NCBI RefSeq assembly: GCF_001522545.3
Contig: NC_031771.1
Coordinates: forward strand, 29,903,614-29,967,613
Direction of reading: 5' to 3'
DNA from: Parus major
Lineage: Eukaryota; Chordata; Aves; Passeriformes; Paridae
DNA: 64,000 nt
The first letter of the stretch is position 1. Each line of letters starts with the position of its first letter. A program made the translations under genes and the position numbers. Shown here one piece after another: positions 52,918 through 64,000 of the stretch. Under the pieces are notes generated by a model that did no database searches, had not been told where the DNA came from, and worked only from the letters and a program-made list of their open reading frames with translations.

Positions 52918-54233
52918 TAAAGGATCATCACCTAACAGGACATTGTTTTACAGAGATAAAAAAGCATTACATGCAATCCCAGGTTAACTTTAACAATCCT
53001 AGTTTGGATACTAAAAGGAATATAGGCGAGGTACCACAGCCTTCAAAGTGACTTACACAAATTCTCAGTGATGAAGTCCTCATCACCTACACCATTGCTG
53101 AAATTACAATATCATTTTAGAGCTGATATAATTTTAAAGCTGACCCTCTTTTAAACCAGAACTTTTTGTTTTATCTATGCTGTATTCATACCTGCCCATT
53201 CAATTACACATTAAGGGAGAAAACTACATTAACATAGAGAGGTGCTATTCAATCATCCTTCAACATTTTACCTTCAAGTGAAAACCACAGCTTTGTTTTC
53301 TTCCTCTCTAACATTGTGAAAATTGGGAAAACACACACAACAGGATAAGCACAATTATTAGCAGGTCTTATCCATACATGCTGTTCCAGAGATAATAGGT
53401 CTTTTTACTGATTTAGAGACATTCTCTTGCTGAAGAACTGCCCCATTTGCCACTAAAAATCAAGCACTGCTCAAAGCACAACTGAGAACATTGTTGAGCT
53501 GAGCATATGACTAATAGCAGTGGCTGTTGACACAGATCTTCCCTTCAGAATGTGTATGGTTGTTAAGAAGTAAATTCACCTTGCACCTTAATTGATCTTA
53601 TTACCCTTTGCTGCTTGCAATTCAACCTAATAAATGGCTATAAGTGATTGTTAAGGGAATATCAAGGCTTCTGTTTTTAGTCAGGTACATTTGATCAAAC
53701 ACACAAGACATGAAAGCTTTACCAAAGATGGTAAAGCTGAGCCAGAAAGCAAATTTTAAAATATCTTTGATTTAAAAAAAATCATTCAAATACTGTTTTT
53801 CAAGACACAACAGCACCTATTACTCCTGAACTCATCCAATATCTAGCCCACCAATACAGCTGAACCCAGTTACTGCTCTATTATATATAAATGCTGCCAT
53901 ATCACTATATTTCAGCTGAATAATTTCAAGGTAAAGACTTCATCACAATTAAAACACAAGTCTCAGGGCAATTCACCCAAAGAAATAATGTTTCAAAAGT
54001 AATTGGTTGGCCACCACAATCTTAATACCCTCTATATCTGCAGACTCATTTTAGAGCCCCAGGACATTTTCACTGTGTTGAAAACCTTTTAGCTAGTTTT
54101 GATTGCTAGCTTTATTTCCTAGGAATAAAAGTATAAAAATATTTAAGATTGCATTCATTATTTCCTACCAACTTCCATTTCCAGTTCCTTGAGTTTCCAC
54201 TTGATATTAAAATTAAGCAATCAGCACAGCTCT
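52913..54233. other. Non-coding stretch, possible conserved element
   Basis: No gene is seen. About 53520-53680 has balanced word composition with homeobox-type TTAATTGAT and few homopolymers, suggestive of a conserved non-coding element. The rest is ordinary AT-rich DNA. Confidence 0.5.
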
Positions 54234-54700
54234 AGAGAAGAGAGTGAGAGCAAAAGAGCAAGAAAGAAAAAAAAAGAAAAAGACAAAAAGAGAGAAGAAA
54301 GGAGGAAAGGAGGGAGGGAGGGAGAGAAGGGAGAGAAGAGAGAGGAGNNNNNNNNNNNNNNNNNNNNNNNNNNNNNNNNNNNNNNNNNNNNNNNNNNNNN
54401 NNNNNNNNNNNNNNNNNNNNNNNNNNNNNNNNNNNNNNNNNNNNNNNNNNNNNNNNNNNNNNNNNNNNNNNNNNNNNNNNNNNNNNNNNNNNNNNNNNNN
54501 NNNNNNNNNNNNNNNNNNNNNNNNNNNNNNNNNNNNNNNNNNNNNNNNNNNNNNNNNNNNNNNNNNNNNNNNNNNNNNNNNNNNNNNNNNNNNNNNNNNN
54601 NNNNNNNNNNNNNNNNNNNNNNNNNNNNNNNNGAGAGAGAGGAGAGAGAGGAGAGAGAGGAGAGAGAGGAGAGAGAGGAGAGAGAGGAGAGAGAGAGAAA
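54234..54700. repeat. GA-rich purine tract spanning an assembly gap
   Basis: The left arm (54234-54347) is almost pure purine (agaa/gagg words growing into ggagggaggg). The right arm (54633-54700) is a regular 9-base repeat gagagagag, about six to seven copies ending gagagagaaagg. Between them 54348-54632 is 285 N. Long purine runs can form triplex DNA and are hard to sequence, which explains the gap. Open frames of 160-175 codons across it, on both strands, are artefacts of the repeat and the Ns. Confidence 0.97.
54348..54632. other. Assembly gap (285 N)
   Basis: A run of unknown bases inside the purine repeat. The true length of the repeat here may differ from the gap length. Confidence 1.
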
Positions 54701-56474
54701 GGAAAACCCACCATGAACAACTACACTATTACTTCATATTTATTTAATCTTCCCTTGGTGTTTCTCACACCTGTCTTGGAATACATTTTAATTTCCATCA
54801 ATCTGTGTCTCAAATGCAAGTGGTTCAGCTGCAGTAAAATATTGCAACAGTGACAAAGAAATATGACAGACTGCTGTTGTATTGAATTAAATTAACTTTC
54901 ATTTTGGTTTCCTTTACCATTATTTACTTAAATTCAGAAACACTCACAACATTTAGGGCAAAGGGTCTTCTGTGATCAAGTGTGCAGATCCCTAGGATTT
55001 CTGAACATGAAGAAGGAGTAGAATATGCATTAGAATCCTGTAATGCAAATAAGGGATACACAGTGCAGGTCACAAATCCGTCTTGGGAACATGGTGGAAG
55101 CCCTGTAATAACATATATATCCATTTCATAGTATGGCATAGAAGTCTCAGAACAACTTCCAGTGAAATTAGATTCCCCATTTTAAGTTCTGATGATCTGG
55201 CAGAAAAAAAAAAAATAAATGTTGTGTTGCACACATAAACTGAAGGATGGAGGCAGTCCTCAAAAGGGCATATTTAAAAGTTGCAGGAAGGGAACACTGA
55301 TCCTTAATATGCTTTCAATACCTTTAAATTCCAAATGCACAGAGCTTTTATAAATTGAGAGCTGGGAGCTTTATTAGATTTGTTTTCAAATTAAAAGTTC
55401 CCATGATTTTTGAATCATAAATCTTTCACAATATTTATTCATAGTATTATCCTTTTTGGCCATGATGCGTTCATATTAACATCTTTTTTTCCTTTCTACC
55501 CCCTGCTTATGACATTGAATCTCATCTTAAAACAGCTCTTATACTGCCATAAACATTACCAAAGCAGGCCTTTTTACCACATACATTGAACTTTATTTTC
55601 TATGCAGCTGTATGCATTAACCCACATTAAAAAATACATTGCAGAATCACTCTTAAAATGAAGACTTTGAGACAGTTGGAACTTAGCCTCGGTGCACATT
55701 TGCAGACTTTGTTGGATCTGTAACAGCTAAAGGTATGACAGCTGTAAAGGAAATGTCAAATACTTTAAATGATAGTAATGATAATATCGAGCACCATTTC
55801 TAGCTGAGGCAAACTGAGCAGAACCTTTTCTTGGTGCCATTAATACTTTAATAATCTTTCTGTTTTGAACTAGAAAATATTAATCTTATGGTAAAAATGA
55901 AACTTATGACTTTAAAGAAAATGTAAAAAATCACTTCTGTTATTTTTATTTCACAAATACAGCATGTCTTACAAAATGGTTCACCAAAAAGTATTTGGGA
56001 AAGAAAAAGCTGCAGCCTAAAGAAAATTAGAAAATTATATTTTGGATATGAGAAGATAAAAGGGAGAAATCAAGGTACAAAATGATCACTAGTATCTAAA
56101 GGCTGACTAGTTCATATTCACATACTAAAAATTCAGATTGCAGTTAATTAAAACAAATTCTTAGGTGTCTCCAAAGATTTCTTCCAATTCATGAATTTTA
56201 CCGTGATTCTTCAGCAGGCTCAATGAAAAGTATTAACTTCTTGCTAATGTCAAGAACTTATTTTTTCATCTGAAACTGAAATAGATATGAAAGGTACAAC
56301 ATTTGACTCTCAAATATGTTCATAGTCAAGTAAACAGATCTTGACAGTGCTAAGGGGTTTGGTTGGATTAGGTTGTGCTCATACTGAAGTACTAGGCTAT
56401 TTAGGTCCTGGAAGGTAAGCCAGTACCACAGTACATCATTGTATGACCATATTTAATGTATTAATATTTAATGT
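54701..56474. other. Non-coding stretch, no gene recognised
   Basis: AT-rich DNA with nothing recognisable. It ends with a 15-base-period repeat of atatttaatgta (56449-56460 and 56464-56475) immediately before the CpG-bearing block. Confidence 0.65.
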
Positions 56475-56960
56475 ATAGGTCAGACTGAATCTGAGCGGGA
56501 AGACTCCACAGAGGCCCAGCAAAGCTGAATTTAAGAAACGCGGCACAGAACAACTGCAAGCCATGCTAAAAGAACAGAACAGAGTAGAGACTCTTCGGGC
56601 TCACCTTCAAGACCTTCCATCACAGCATGGCAGACCTCAGCAGGCTTGGTGTGCGTTTGTGTCTGTTCCAAGACATGGCAATTTACTGCCTGCAGGGGAT
56701 GGACACACAGACAGCGAACGTGGCCAGGTCAGGGGCAGCCCCACAGGGCAGGGCATCATCAAACCCTGCACCATCATTCCCATACAACTCACAGACTTTT
56801 CCACAATAGAAATGGAACTTTCCAAACCAAAATGCCACTAAAGCTGCCTTGCTCCCAAGGTAAGGGGAGGGCAACTTTTCACCAACAAACATAACAGTGT
56901 GAGTCCTAGGATGCTATTTGGACTCTATGGAGCTGAGGTGTCACCACCCCGAGCTTAAAT
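56475..56960. other. CpG-bearing, G+C-richer unidentified block
   Basis: The block stands out sharply, with at least seven CpGs in the first 250 bases (gagcggg, aacgcggc, ttcggg, gtgcgttt, agcgaacgtgg) against a nearly CpG-free background. The + strand is open from 56563 to 56841 (92 codons, beginning MLKEQNRVETLRAHLQ), and other frames are also open for 60-80 codons, as expected in G+C-rich DNA. A donor-like AAG|GTAAGG lies at about 56858-56866, after the frame closes. No CR1 or LTR words and no protein family were recognised. Possible identities are a non-coding RNA exon, an unclassified repeat, or a recent insertion whose CpGs have not yet decayed. Confidence 0.35.
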
Positions 56961-59486
56961 GTAAGTAGAAGTAAAGGGAAAGATGTTCTAATATTATGCT
57001 ATTAAAAAAAAACAAACCCAAAAACATGATTTCCCCTCCTTTTTTTTTTTTTTTTTTTTGGCATGGTTCTGGTAAGGCTGCAGGATAATCATCCTTATAT
57101 CATTATTATAATAATAAACATCCAAGGTTTACAAACATTTTTTTCAACTTAAAATTCACATTTTTATGTGAATAAATATTATCAATAAAAAATATATATT
57201 TACGGCTTTTGAATTTTTCACAATTAATAAAAATCCATTTAGGAGTGCTGACTTTTATTCTGCTATTACCTTACAGTGGCTAAATTCAGAATAAGTGACT
57301 AGAGCATATTTTCAGTCCTCTGAGAAAGCATTAATAATTTTCTTCTATTAACAAATCATCATTTAATTAAGCAGTAATAAAGCTAACAGCATACATTTTC
57401 ATGAAGAACGTGCAGTCTCAGAATTCTCCAAGGGTTGTCTAAACCTCACAGAGATTTAATCCAATAGCTTGAGTATTAGGGTAAACAACCTTAGTATTTA
57501 AAATGAACAAGTTATAAAGTAATTTAAATATTTGTCTCATGTAAATTTTTCCTGAAAGCACTGCTAGAGGGAAAATTAAGATTATAATTAAGATTATTTT
57601 GCACTAAGAAAATAAGACATAACTGACAATGTTATACAGACTTCATATAGATAGTGGCCTGGAAATATTATCTGACAAAAATACAAAACAATATCCATAT
57701 GATACTTCATATGATCACACTTTGCTATTTCATCCTAGTGAGAATTCAGGCAGTTCTCTGTATTTCCATGGATCCACATATCTGTGTTTACAGTTCCATT
57801 AACGGTTTATAAAAACTGCAACTTCTAAGTAATTTTTTTAAACATCATATTTAATATGAACTCCTTCTGGATACAGATTGCAATGGTAAAAAAAATCAAA
57901 ATAGCAAGCAGAAAAAAAAAAATTAAAATTATAAAGATAAATTTTCCAATCAATTCCTTAAAATTCCCTTCTCTGTACAGAATTCTGTTCTATCATGCTA
58001 CTTGGAAGATAACATCTCATTTTAAAAATATCCCAACCTTCTTTTATAATAGTCCATATTTCCTGAAATGTTTGAAAATAATTCAGAAGAATTCAAAATA
58101 GTTGTGCTATATACATTGCAAATCTGTTTCTTGCCTCAGCTGAGAAACAAGTAGTGTCACAAAATTTTATAGCTAGAGGGTTCCTTTTCTTACCATAAAA
58201 TAAATTTACATTTATTAGCTCCAGTAGTAAATAAATTGGTGACTTCTGTGCCTTGCCAAAACAAATTTCTCCACATTTCTGTCAGCAGTCAATTTTAAAT
58301 TGAGGAAAACATGTTTTTAAGCTGGGAAATACATGACCTGAGTACATGAGGGATTTTGCAGTCCTGTGGCTCTTCAGGAAGCAAGTTGTCAGTGTAAATA
58401 TTATCACACCATTTTCTCAACAGATTGCTTTGATCATTTTGCAATGATCCAATCTCTTATCACTTCTTTGGGTAAGGGAAGTCTCTTTGGACCCAGAGTT
58501 TGTCACACTACAAATACGTACTTTTGTTTTGCCTCTGTTACTTGGATGTATTTTATAGGCCAACAAAAATAAATTACTTCAATAAAAATTGAGAGAAGAA
58601 AGAAAAAAAAATACAAAACCCTCCAGAGTGAACCATGCTATTTCCTAAGCTGTGGTGCTCAGTACTAAATGTCACTTTTATAGAGGTGACAGCACGGAAA
58701 AAGGGAAAGAAACACCCTGCTGTGACACATATGAAAGGTGCTATTGCAATTTTTATAATATCAAATCACACCTTAAACTTCCATCCTTCAGCTTCCTTGC
58801 TTTAGCTCTATATGACACCATTTTTACAACTCTTACTGAAATTAGAACCTAGGCTTCAGTGGATTCTCCCAACAACAGAAATTACTGCTTGGGAATTAGG
58901 AGACCAACATTAATTGTCAAAAAATTCTGATTAAAAATGATAAAGTAATATTAAGCCTACTAAAACTATGTATTTCTCAGCAGAAATATTATATAGCACT
59001 GGACAAAAAAATAATTCAATAATACATGAAAATATGAGTCATCCTGAAACATTTCTTAATGCAGATATACTACCTTCCAGAAACAACAAAATGTAAGAAG
59101 GTACAGGGAGCAGCATCCCAAGGTCAAAATCATAAGGTTTTCCTTTTTTTTTTTTCAATCTTCAGGATGAAGGAGAGATTTGACAAGATAAAGCAAGCAA
59201 ATTCTTGATTTCTATTTTTTATTGCAGCCCATTTTGTTGTGATGCATGAATTATATATTAATGATAATACTGAAAGAGTGTTAGCAAAAGAAATAGATCA
59301 AATCAATTCATCTTCATTTTTATTATCGAAAATTAAATACTATATTTGAAGAAACATCACCTGTTAATGAGGGCTGTGTACAAGAAAGCACCCTCAGAAG
59401 TTTAGCCTTGTTTTTCACTATTTTCTTTTGTTGTGTGTACACATCCCACCTGCACACACACCACCTGCACTCCTCTTTGATTTTAG
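56961..59486. other. Non-coding AT-rich stretch, no gene recognised
   Basis: It contains the T20 run at 57040-57059 and very AT-rich DNA at 57100-57200 and 57880-57930. No gene or RNA is supported. Confidence 0.65.
57040..57059. repeat. Poly-T run (20)
   Basis: Twenty uninterrupted T, preceded by ttcccctcc. No retrocopy was recognised on either side. Confidence 0.95.
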
Positions 59487-59691
59487 GATTCAGCAGAGTG
59501 GCAATCCGAGTGGTTTCTACAGCTTTAAACTAAATCATGGCTCCCTGCTGAGAAGCAGCATGACACAAGAGTCTTTCATCAGCTGTGACCCACGCTGCAC
59601 ACACCTTGGCAAATCTATAGAAGAAACTGGGATGCAACTGGCAGAGCAATTGAGAGGTTTGCTGCTTCAGTTGCTTTTGCTTCAGGGCAGG
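59487..59691 (+). CDS. Weak candidate coding exon, protein unidentified
   Basis: An open + strand segment is preceded by a good acceptor (ctcctctttgattttag, AG at 59485-59486). It is followed by a moderate donor (GG|GTATAT, GT at 59692-59693). In frame it reads IQQSGNPSGFYSFKLNHGS early and a leucine/glutamine-rich LAEQLRGLLLQLLLLQ late. No family is recognised. The Leu/Gln run comes from a ttgcttcagttgctttt-type low-complexity patch, which lowers the chance that it is a real exon. Confidence 0.12.
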
Positions 59692-59952
59692 GTATATTCA
59701 GCTAAAAAAGGAATTGATAATATGCACTTGTAAAGTACAGTGAGGGGACCCAGATTTTAAAAAGCATGGTGCTGAAAAGCATGCATTTCTTTCTTGATCT
59801 TATTTGCAAATTAACAGCCTGAAAACTTAACATACCCATTTCTTCATGGCACATAGTAGTCATTCCACTCAGCAATTAGAGGCCTTGAGAAATTTATTCA
59901 GTGGAACAGAATATAAAATCAGAATGTTATTAAAAAAATTAAGAATAAAAAA

Positions 59953-60022
59953 ACCCCAAAAACAGATTTGTAAAAACATACTCTTTCACCCCAAAAACAG
60001 ATTTGTAAAAACATACTCTTTC
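59953..60022. repeat. Perfect 35-bp tandem duplication
   Basis: 59953-59987 and 59988-60022 are identical: both begin accccaaaaacagatttg and end with acatactctttc. Exact identity in diverged non-coding DNA suggests a recent duplication or a local assembly duplication. Confidence 0.95.
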
Positions 60023-62579
60023 CTTTAAAAAAGAATCTCCTGAATAGCATCAACATTTCATTCCAAAACTACTTTCTTACTGCAATTTAAAAATACTCTA
60101 TGCAATTCCTTCTTGCAGAATAAAATTTTCTCCCCAATTTCATACTTGATAAATAATGCAAGAAATTATCTTCTCCTTAATCCTTCAGACTCCCAAGCAG
60201 TTACCAAACCATCTCTGCTTTACTTCTAACATTTTCTTTATGAGAATTAAAGGCACACGAATTGCATTTGCACCCCCCATTTAATGCCTCCGGTGATTCA
60301 AGAAGTAATTTTAAATACTAAGCCACAACTATATTAGACAGTTTTATATAATTCAGAGCCCTCTTTTGTGTTATTTCAAACCATTTCATCACTCATTGCA
60401 AAGCATTAGAAGAAATAATAACAAATAACAAAGGCTGTGCCTGAGAGATTTTTATGTGGGCTTGATGTCTTCATTGTCATTAGTTTCTGTCAGATAATAA
60501 ACACTGTACAACAAACTGGGGCCTCTTTAAGAATTATAACTACCATAACTGTGTTTTTTGTGGAGAATAAAATAGACCAAACATTTATTTTGTCATTAAA
60601 CATGCACTATAACTCAACTCTACATAGAAATGTAGTCATGGAATTTAGGGCCAGACATTTATTCCTCCTACATAAACAGAGTCAAGTTAAATTAACCAAC
60701 ATATTTGATACATGCTTTTGCCTTTGTCTCTGTTACTTGGACATGTGCGTGTCTAGTCTTCTATCCTGACTAGATGAAGCTTCAAGAAGTCTTCCTTAAA
60801 GACAAACAGCAATGGAAAATGGGCAAAAGGTCAATTAAAAATTCAGTCATATCAGGCAGGGAATTCTGGGTATGAATAGTGAATATGAATGTATGTGAGA
60901 GAGGGAGAAAGAGGAATTAACTGATTCAGGGCATTGCTGAGAATTCAAAAGAACATCCTCAGTGCCCTTCTCAATATCCTATAATCAGTTGTAATCAGCT
61001 TGAAGTTTGTTTTATCTATATTTCCTTCCCTGCTCTTCTACTGGCCAGAAAATGCAGTGGAAGATTTTGGGTGTGCAGAGAAATGAACCATTTGTGGGAG
61101 CAGTAATGAATATAGGAGACATCTTTGGCTATCTTCAAATTTTTATCTCGTGCAATTTAACATCAGGTGTGATTAAACATTAAATGTATCAATCTCATTT
61201 ATTTGCATAGATGGAAATTCCATGGCCCCATAATTTCAAATCACTAAGAACTCTTACATTCATTTCTCATTCTGCTACAAATGGTCTGGCTCATCCAAAT
61301 ACAGATTATGTTTTATGAAGCAAATAAATAAAAGCTACCTCATAGATCCTTTTATTTCCCTTGTTCAACTCCAGCAAGCTGCTATTGAAAGGTGATAATC
61401 CAGAGCAATTTTTAATGATTTATAATCTGAGCCTTTGCTCCAATCAATTGTGAAATATATAGGAACAGAAGAATACAGGGAAAAAATCAAGAAAAGCGCT
61501 GTCAACAATTAGCCAAGTGTGTACCACACCTTATATCTTGCTGTTCAAATGAATACTAAAGTAAAATTAGTGACATTTGCTAAGGGTAATTTGGTTATTA
61601 TAGGCGGTCCATTCAAGTAGAACAAAAAATTATTTGCTGTTTCTTTCAGCTTTTAAAACTGTAATAACTCTTCCTATAGGTTAATGAAAGATCAGTAATA
61701 ATAAAAAAGATCAAGCTGCCTTCTCCTCACAGAAAGTTCTCTGTTTATATGACAAAACAATGTTTATGCCAACTCTGTATCTTGTTATTTCAGGTGGCTT
61801 TCTGACCTGTTGATTATAGGCTCTCACAATCTGTGACATTATTATCTGATTCCAAAATAGTCCACAAAGAATGGAGGTTCAAGACAAAATCATACCTTAA
61901 ATATGCTGTGAAAGGTTTTCAGCATCACCTATTTCCACAAGGCAAATGTGAATGTATTTTCATTTCAAAATTGAACGTATTCATGTTTCATTGTGTTTTG
62001 AGAAAACGCATTAGTGTAATTCTTTTTTTGCCTCTCTCCAAAAAAAAAATATTTTTTTAAAATAAGGCACATTATGAAGGGAGTGGAAAAGCAGATAAAA
62101 GGAAATCACTTACAGACATGCACCTGTACTTGTTGCTATCAACCTCCTATAAAAGGATTGAATTTGTGTGGATATTGTTCTGTAGTTGGAAAATAATCTG
62201 CAACATGTTACAGTTTTCTAGCTGAAAAAAGAAGTTTGGGCATAATTTTGACATGTTTTTTTGTTTGTCCAGAAGCATATAAAAGCATGACAAAATATTA
62301 GTCTTCTGGATACTACAGACTGAAGACAAAATTAAAAATATTTACATTCTACAGAAAGTCTCAGGAAGAAGGAACATAAAAAATCTAATCGATTTGAAAA
62401 ATATTTTCCGTTTCCTCTTTGATACCTTATATTGGTGCATACACTCAGAATTTTAGTGAGAACTAGATATTTAAATACCATTGAGAAATGCGGCTTAAGT
62501 GCCTTCTTCCCTTTCTATGTCTATTAATAACTTTGTTTAGCCAGCAATATTTTCCTACTTTTCTTTTTTAAAATAAGAA
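60023..62579. other. Non-coding stretch with a possible conserved element
   Basis: No gene is recognised. About 61130-61460 has low homopolymer content, a T-box-type AGGTGTGA at 61165-61172, a POU octamer ATTTGCAT at 61201-61208 and several TAAT words. This would suit a developmental enhancer; it is inference only. An A/T hairpin-prone run lies at 62041-62062. The 110-codon frame at 60437-60769 has no family motif. Confidence 0.45.
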
Positions 62580-62674
62580 CAGTAGAGACCTGACCTCCTT
62601 CTTCTAGTGTTTCAAGATCTAATTCCAGTGATGTTTAGTTCAGATCAGTAGAGATCTGACCTCCTTATTTTAGT
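62580..62674. repeat. 29-bp direct repeat, 66-bp period
   Basis: cagtagagacctgacctcct then tcttctagt (62580-62608) recurs as cagtagagatctgacctcct then tattttagt (62646-62674). The intervening DNA is not obviously repeated. Confidence 0.85.
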
Positions 62675-64000
62675 CTTTTTTTTTTTTAGAGCAGGATTTC
62701 CAACAATTTTTAGCTCTGCATTATGGAAAGCAGCAAGTCCCATTTGCATACATATTATTAATAAAACTTTAATGGTAGGTGAATCGATTTCTTTCACCCT
62801 CAATTACTTGGGGCACATATTCTTATTCATTCACATATTCCTGTTTGTTTAACTTGCACATGACCAGAAGCAAATTGGCAGAACTTAAAAGATCAGGATG
62901 TTGAGAATGGAGGGGCAGTATTGGAGAATTACAGGAAAATTATTCTGTCTGACCTGTCTTATCCTAAAGCAGAAGGTTGGCACCTGCCTTAAGGGGAAAC
63001 AAAGATCTTTACTCAAGTTGAGCATGAAGACTCTGTGTCCACAGTCTGATAATTTCTGAAGTTTATACTTTCAAAGTCCAACACAATTGAAATGAAGGTG
63101 AAGCCTTAATATAACAGAATTATCTTTCACATCCTTAAGACAAACAGAGTAAAGCTTCATAAATATCTTAAGGTTTTCTTAATAACGAAGGAATAACTTT
63201 CTTCACCACATTGCAAAATGTGGGAAGTTACTTGGGATATCATTCTTGGTATAAAATATGTGGTGGCCTTTCTTACACTGATCATAATTTAAATTATGTT
63301 GCAGTCAAGTAAACATATACTGCTGCACCACATTCCAGTTTTGCAGTACAGCATCAATAAACTACTTAGGGAATATATTCTTAAAACTGAGTCTCTGGCA
63401 ACTGGAAAAAAAAATCATCAGCACTATGAGTCACCTAAGATAGGACTGCTAGAGCTTGTGACAGTTTCTGTGTTCAGCTTTGTTCTATGATGTCCACAGC
63501 ACACCACCAAAGACTTGTTGTGTCTAAAACAGAACTGTTATAAATTTATGAGTTCATGTCGTTCAGAAAAGAACTGAGCTATATTTGCTGGCCATACAGC
63601 ACAGGCATTTCTGACAGTTCAGACTTCCTTTTGAAGTGTTCAAGGATCATTAGCTGTTAAACATTAATATACCTGAAAATTGAAAAAAAATCAATATACC
63701 TACAGCAAGAAATACCCTCCTGTGCTCCAGAAATTGAGATTTACTGTTGGAACTATTCAAGATAATTGCATTACTATATAAGCATATCTTCTAATTGGAA
63801 TTTAACTTTGCAGTCTGGGAGCTGTGGCAGAAAATCTGCCTTCTAGGGTCAAAGCAAAGTGAAATTGAGCAGATCTGAGTATTTTACAGCTCTGTAAGCA
63901 TACTCATTTTCTAAATGTCTTGAAGTGAAAAAGCATACTGATAGTGGTGTTAGAATTGCCCCCAAGTGCTGCAGATACTTAGCATCAAAATTTTAACACT
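62675..64000. other. Non-coding stretch, no gene recognised
   Basis: AT-rich DNA to the window edge with a poly-T run at about 62678-62688. No gene, RNA or mobile element can be supported. Confidence 0.65.

Noticed and set aside
54189..54747. Long open frames of 160-175 codons on both strands.
   Set aside because: They run through a 285-base N gap and a GA repeat; the translation is unknown residues plus a repeat of Glu and Arg (or Leu, Ser, Pro on the other strand).
56475..56960. Mitochondrial insertion (NUMT) as an explanation for the CpG-bearing block.
   Set aside because: No mitochondrial tRNA, rRNA or protein-gene wording was recognised.
57040..57059. The T20 run as the tail of an antisense processed pseudogene.
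   Set aside because: The sequence on the expected side (downstream, + strand) shows no open or recognisable gene-like content and no flanking duplication.
60437..60769. 110-codon + strand frame.
   Set aside because: It has no recognisable domain and no flanking splice or promoter support.

Overview
The window looks like gene-poor vertebrate nuclear DNA, most likely from a bird. The evidence is a uniformly AT-rich base composition, sparse CpG, no operon-like packing of reading frames, and several copies of the CR1 LINE with the avian-type 3' end (a cttccaac / aaact-att-ctatgatt tail). No complete protein-coding gene, rRNA, tRNA or CRISPR array could be recognised. All long reading frames lack family motifs and are consistent with chance openings, with CR1 or with simple repeats. 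The window therefore reads as an intergenic desert or part of a very large intron. The sequence alone does not decide which.

Layout. Positions 1-60 hold degenerate telomere-like repeats. CR1 copies lie at 5000-5566 (+), 6813-7145 (-), 25640-25842 (-), 31430-31808 (+) and 33562-33660 (+). A probable endogenous-retrovirus LTR remnant (31263-31425, -) directly abuts the fourth CR1. The main simple repeats are (AAAT)n at 31127-31154, a compound (AAAT)n(AT)n at 52852-52912, a T20 run at 57040-57059, and a purine (GA-rich) tract at 54234-54700 broken by a 285-base assembly gap (54348-54632). Three blocks richer in G+C stand out from the AT-rich background without an obvious identity: 29505-29801, 35430-35960 and 56475-56960. 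The last two hold most of the CpG dinucleotides I noticed.

Possible function. The best candidate for a real coding exon is 17031-17221 on the minus strand: an open frame of ordinary protein-like composition bounded by a plausible acceptor and a strong GTAAGA donor. I could not name the protein. A weaker candidate is at 59487-59691 (+). Several stretches have the mixed composition and clustered homeobox, POU or T-box-like words typical of vertebrate conserved non-coding enhancers (about 5780-6245, 10590-10790, 16600-16740, 48905-49105, 53520-53680, 61130-61460). They are flagged as inference only, because conservation cannot be tested here.

I found no convincing new biological system. The most useful follow-ups are the exon candidate, the LTR/CR1 junction, the CpG-bearing block at 56.5 kb and the telomere-like edge.
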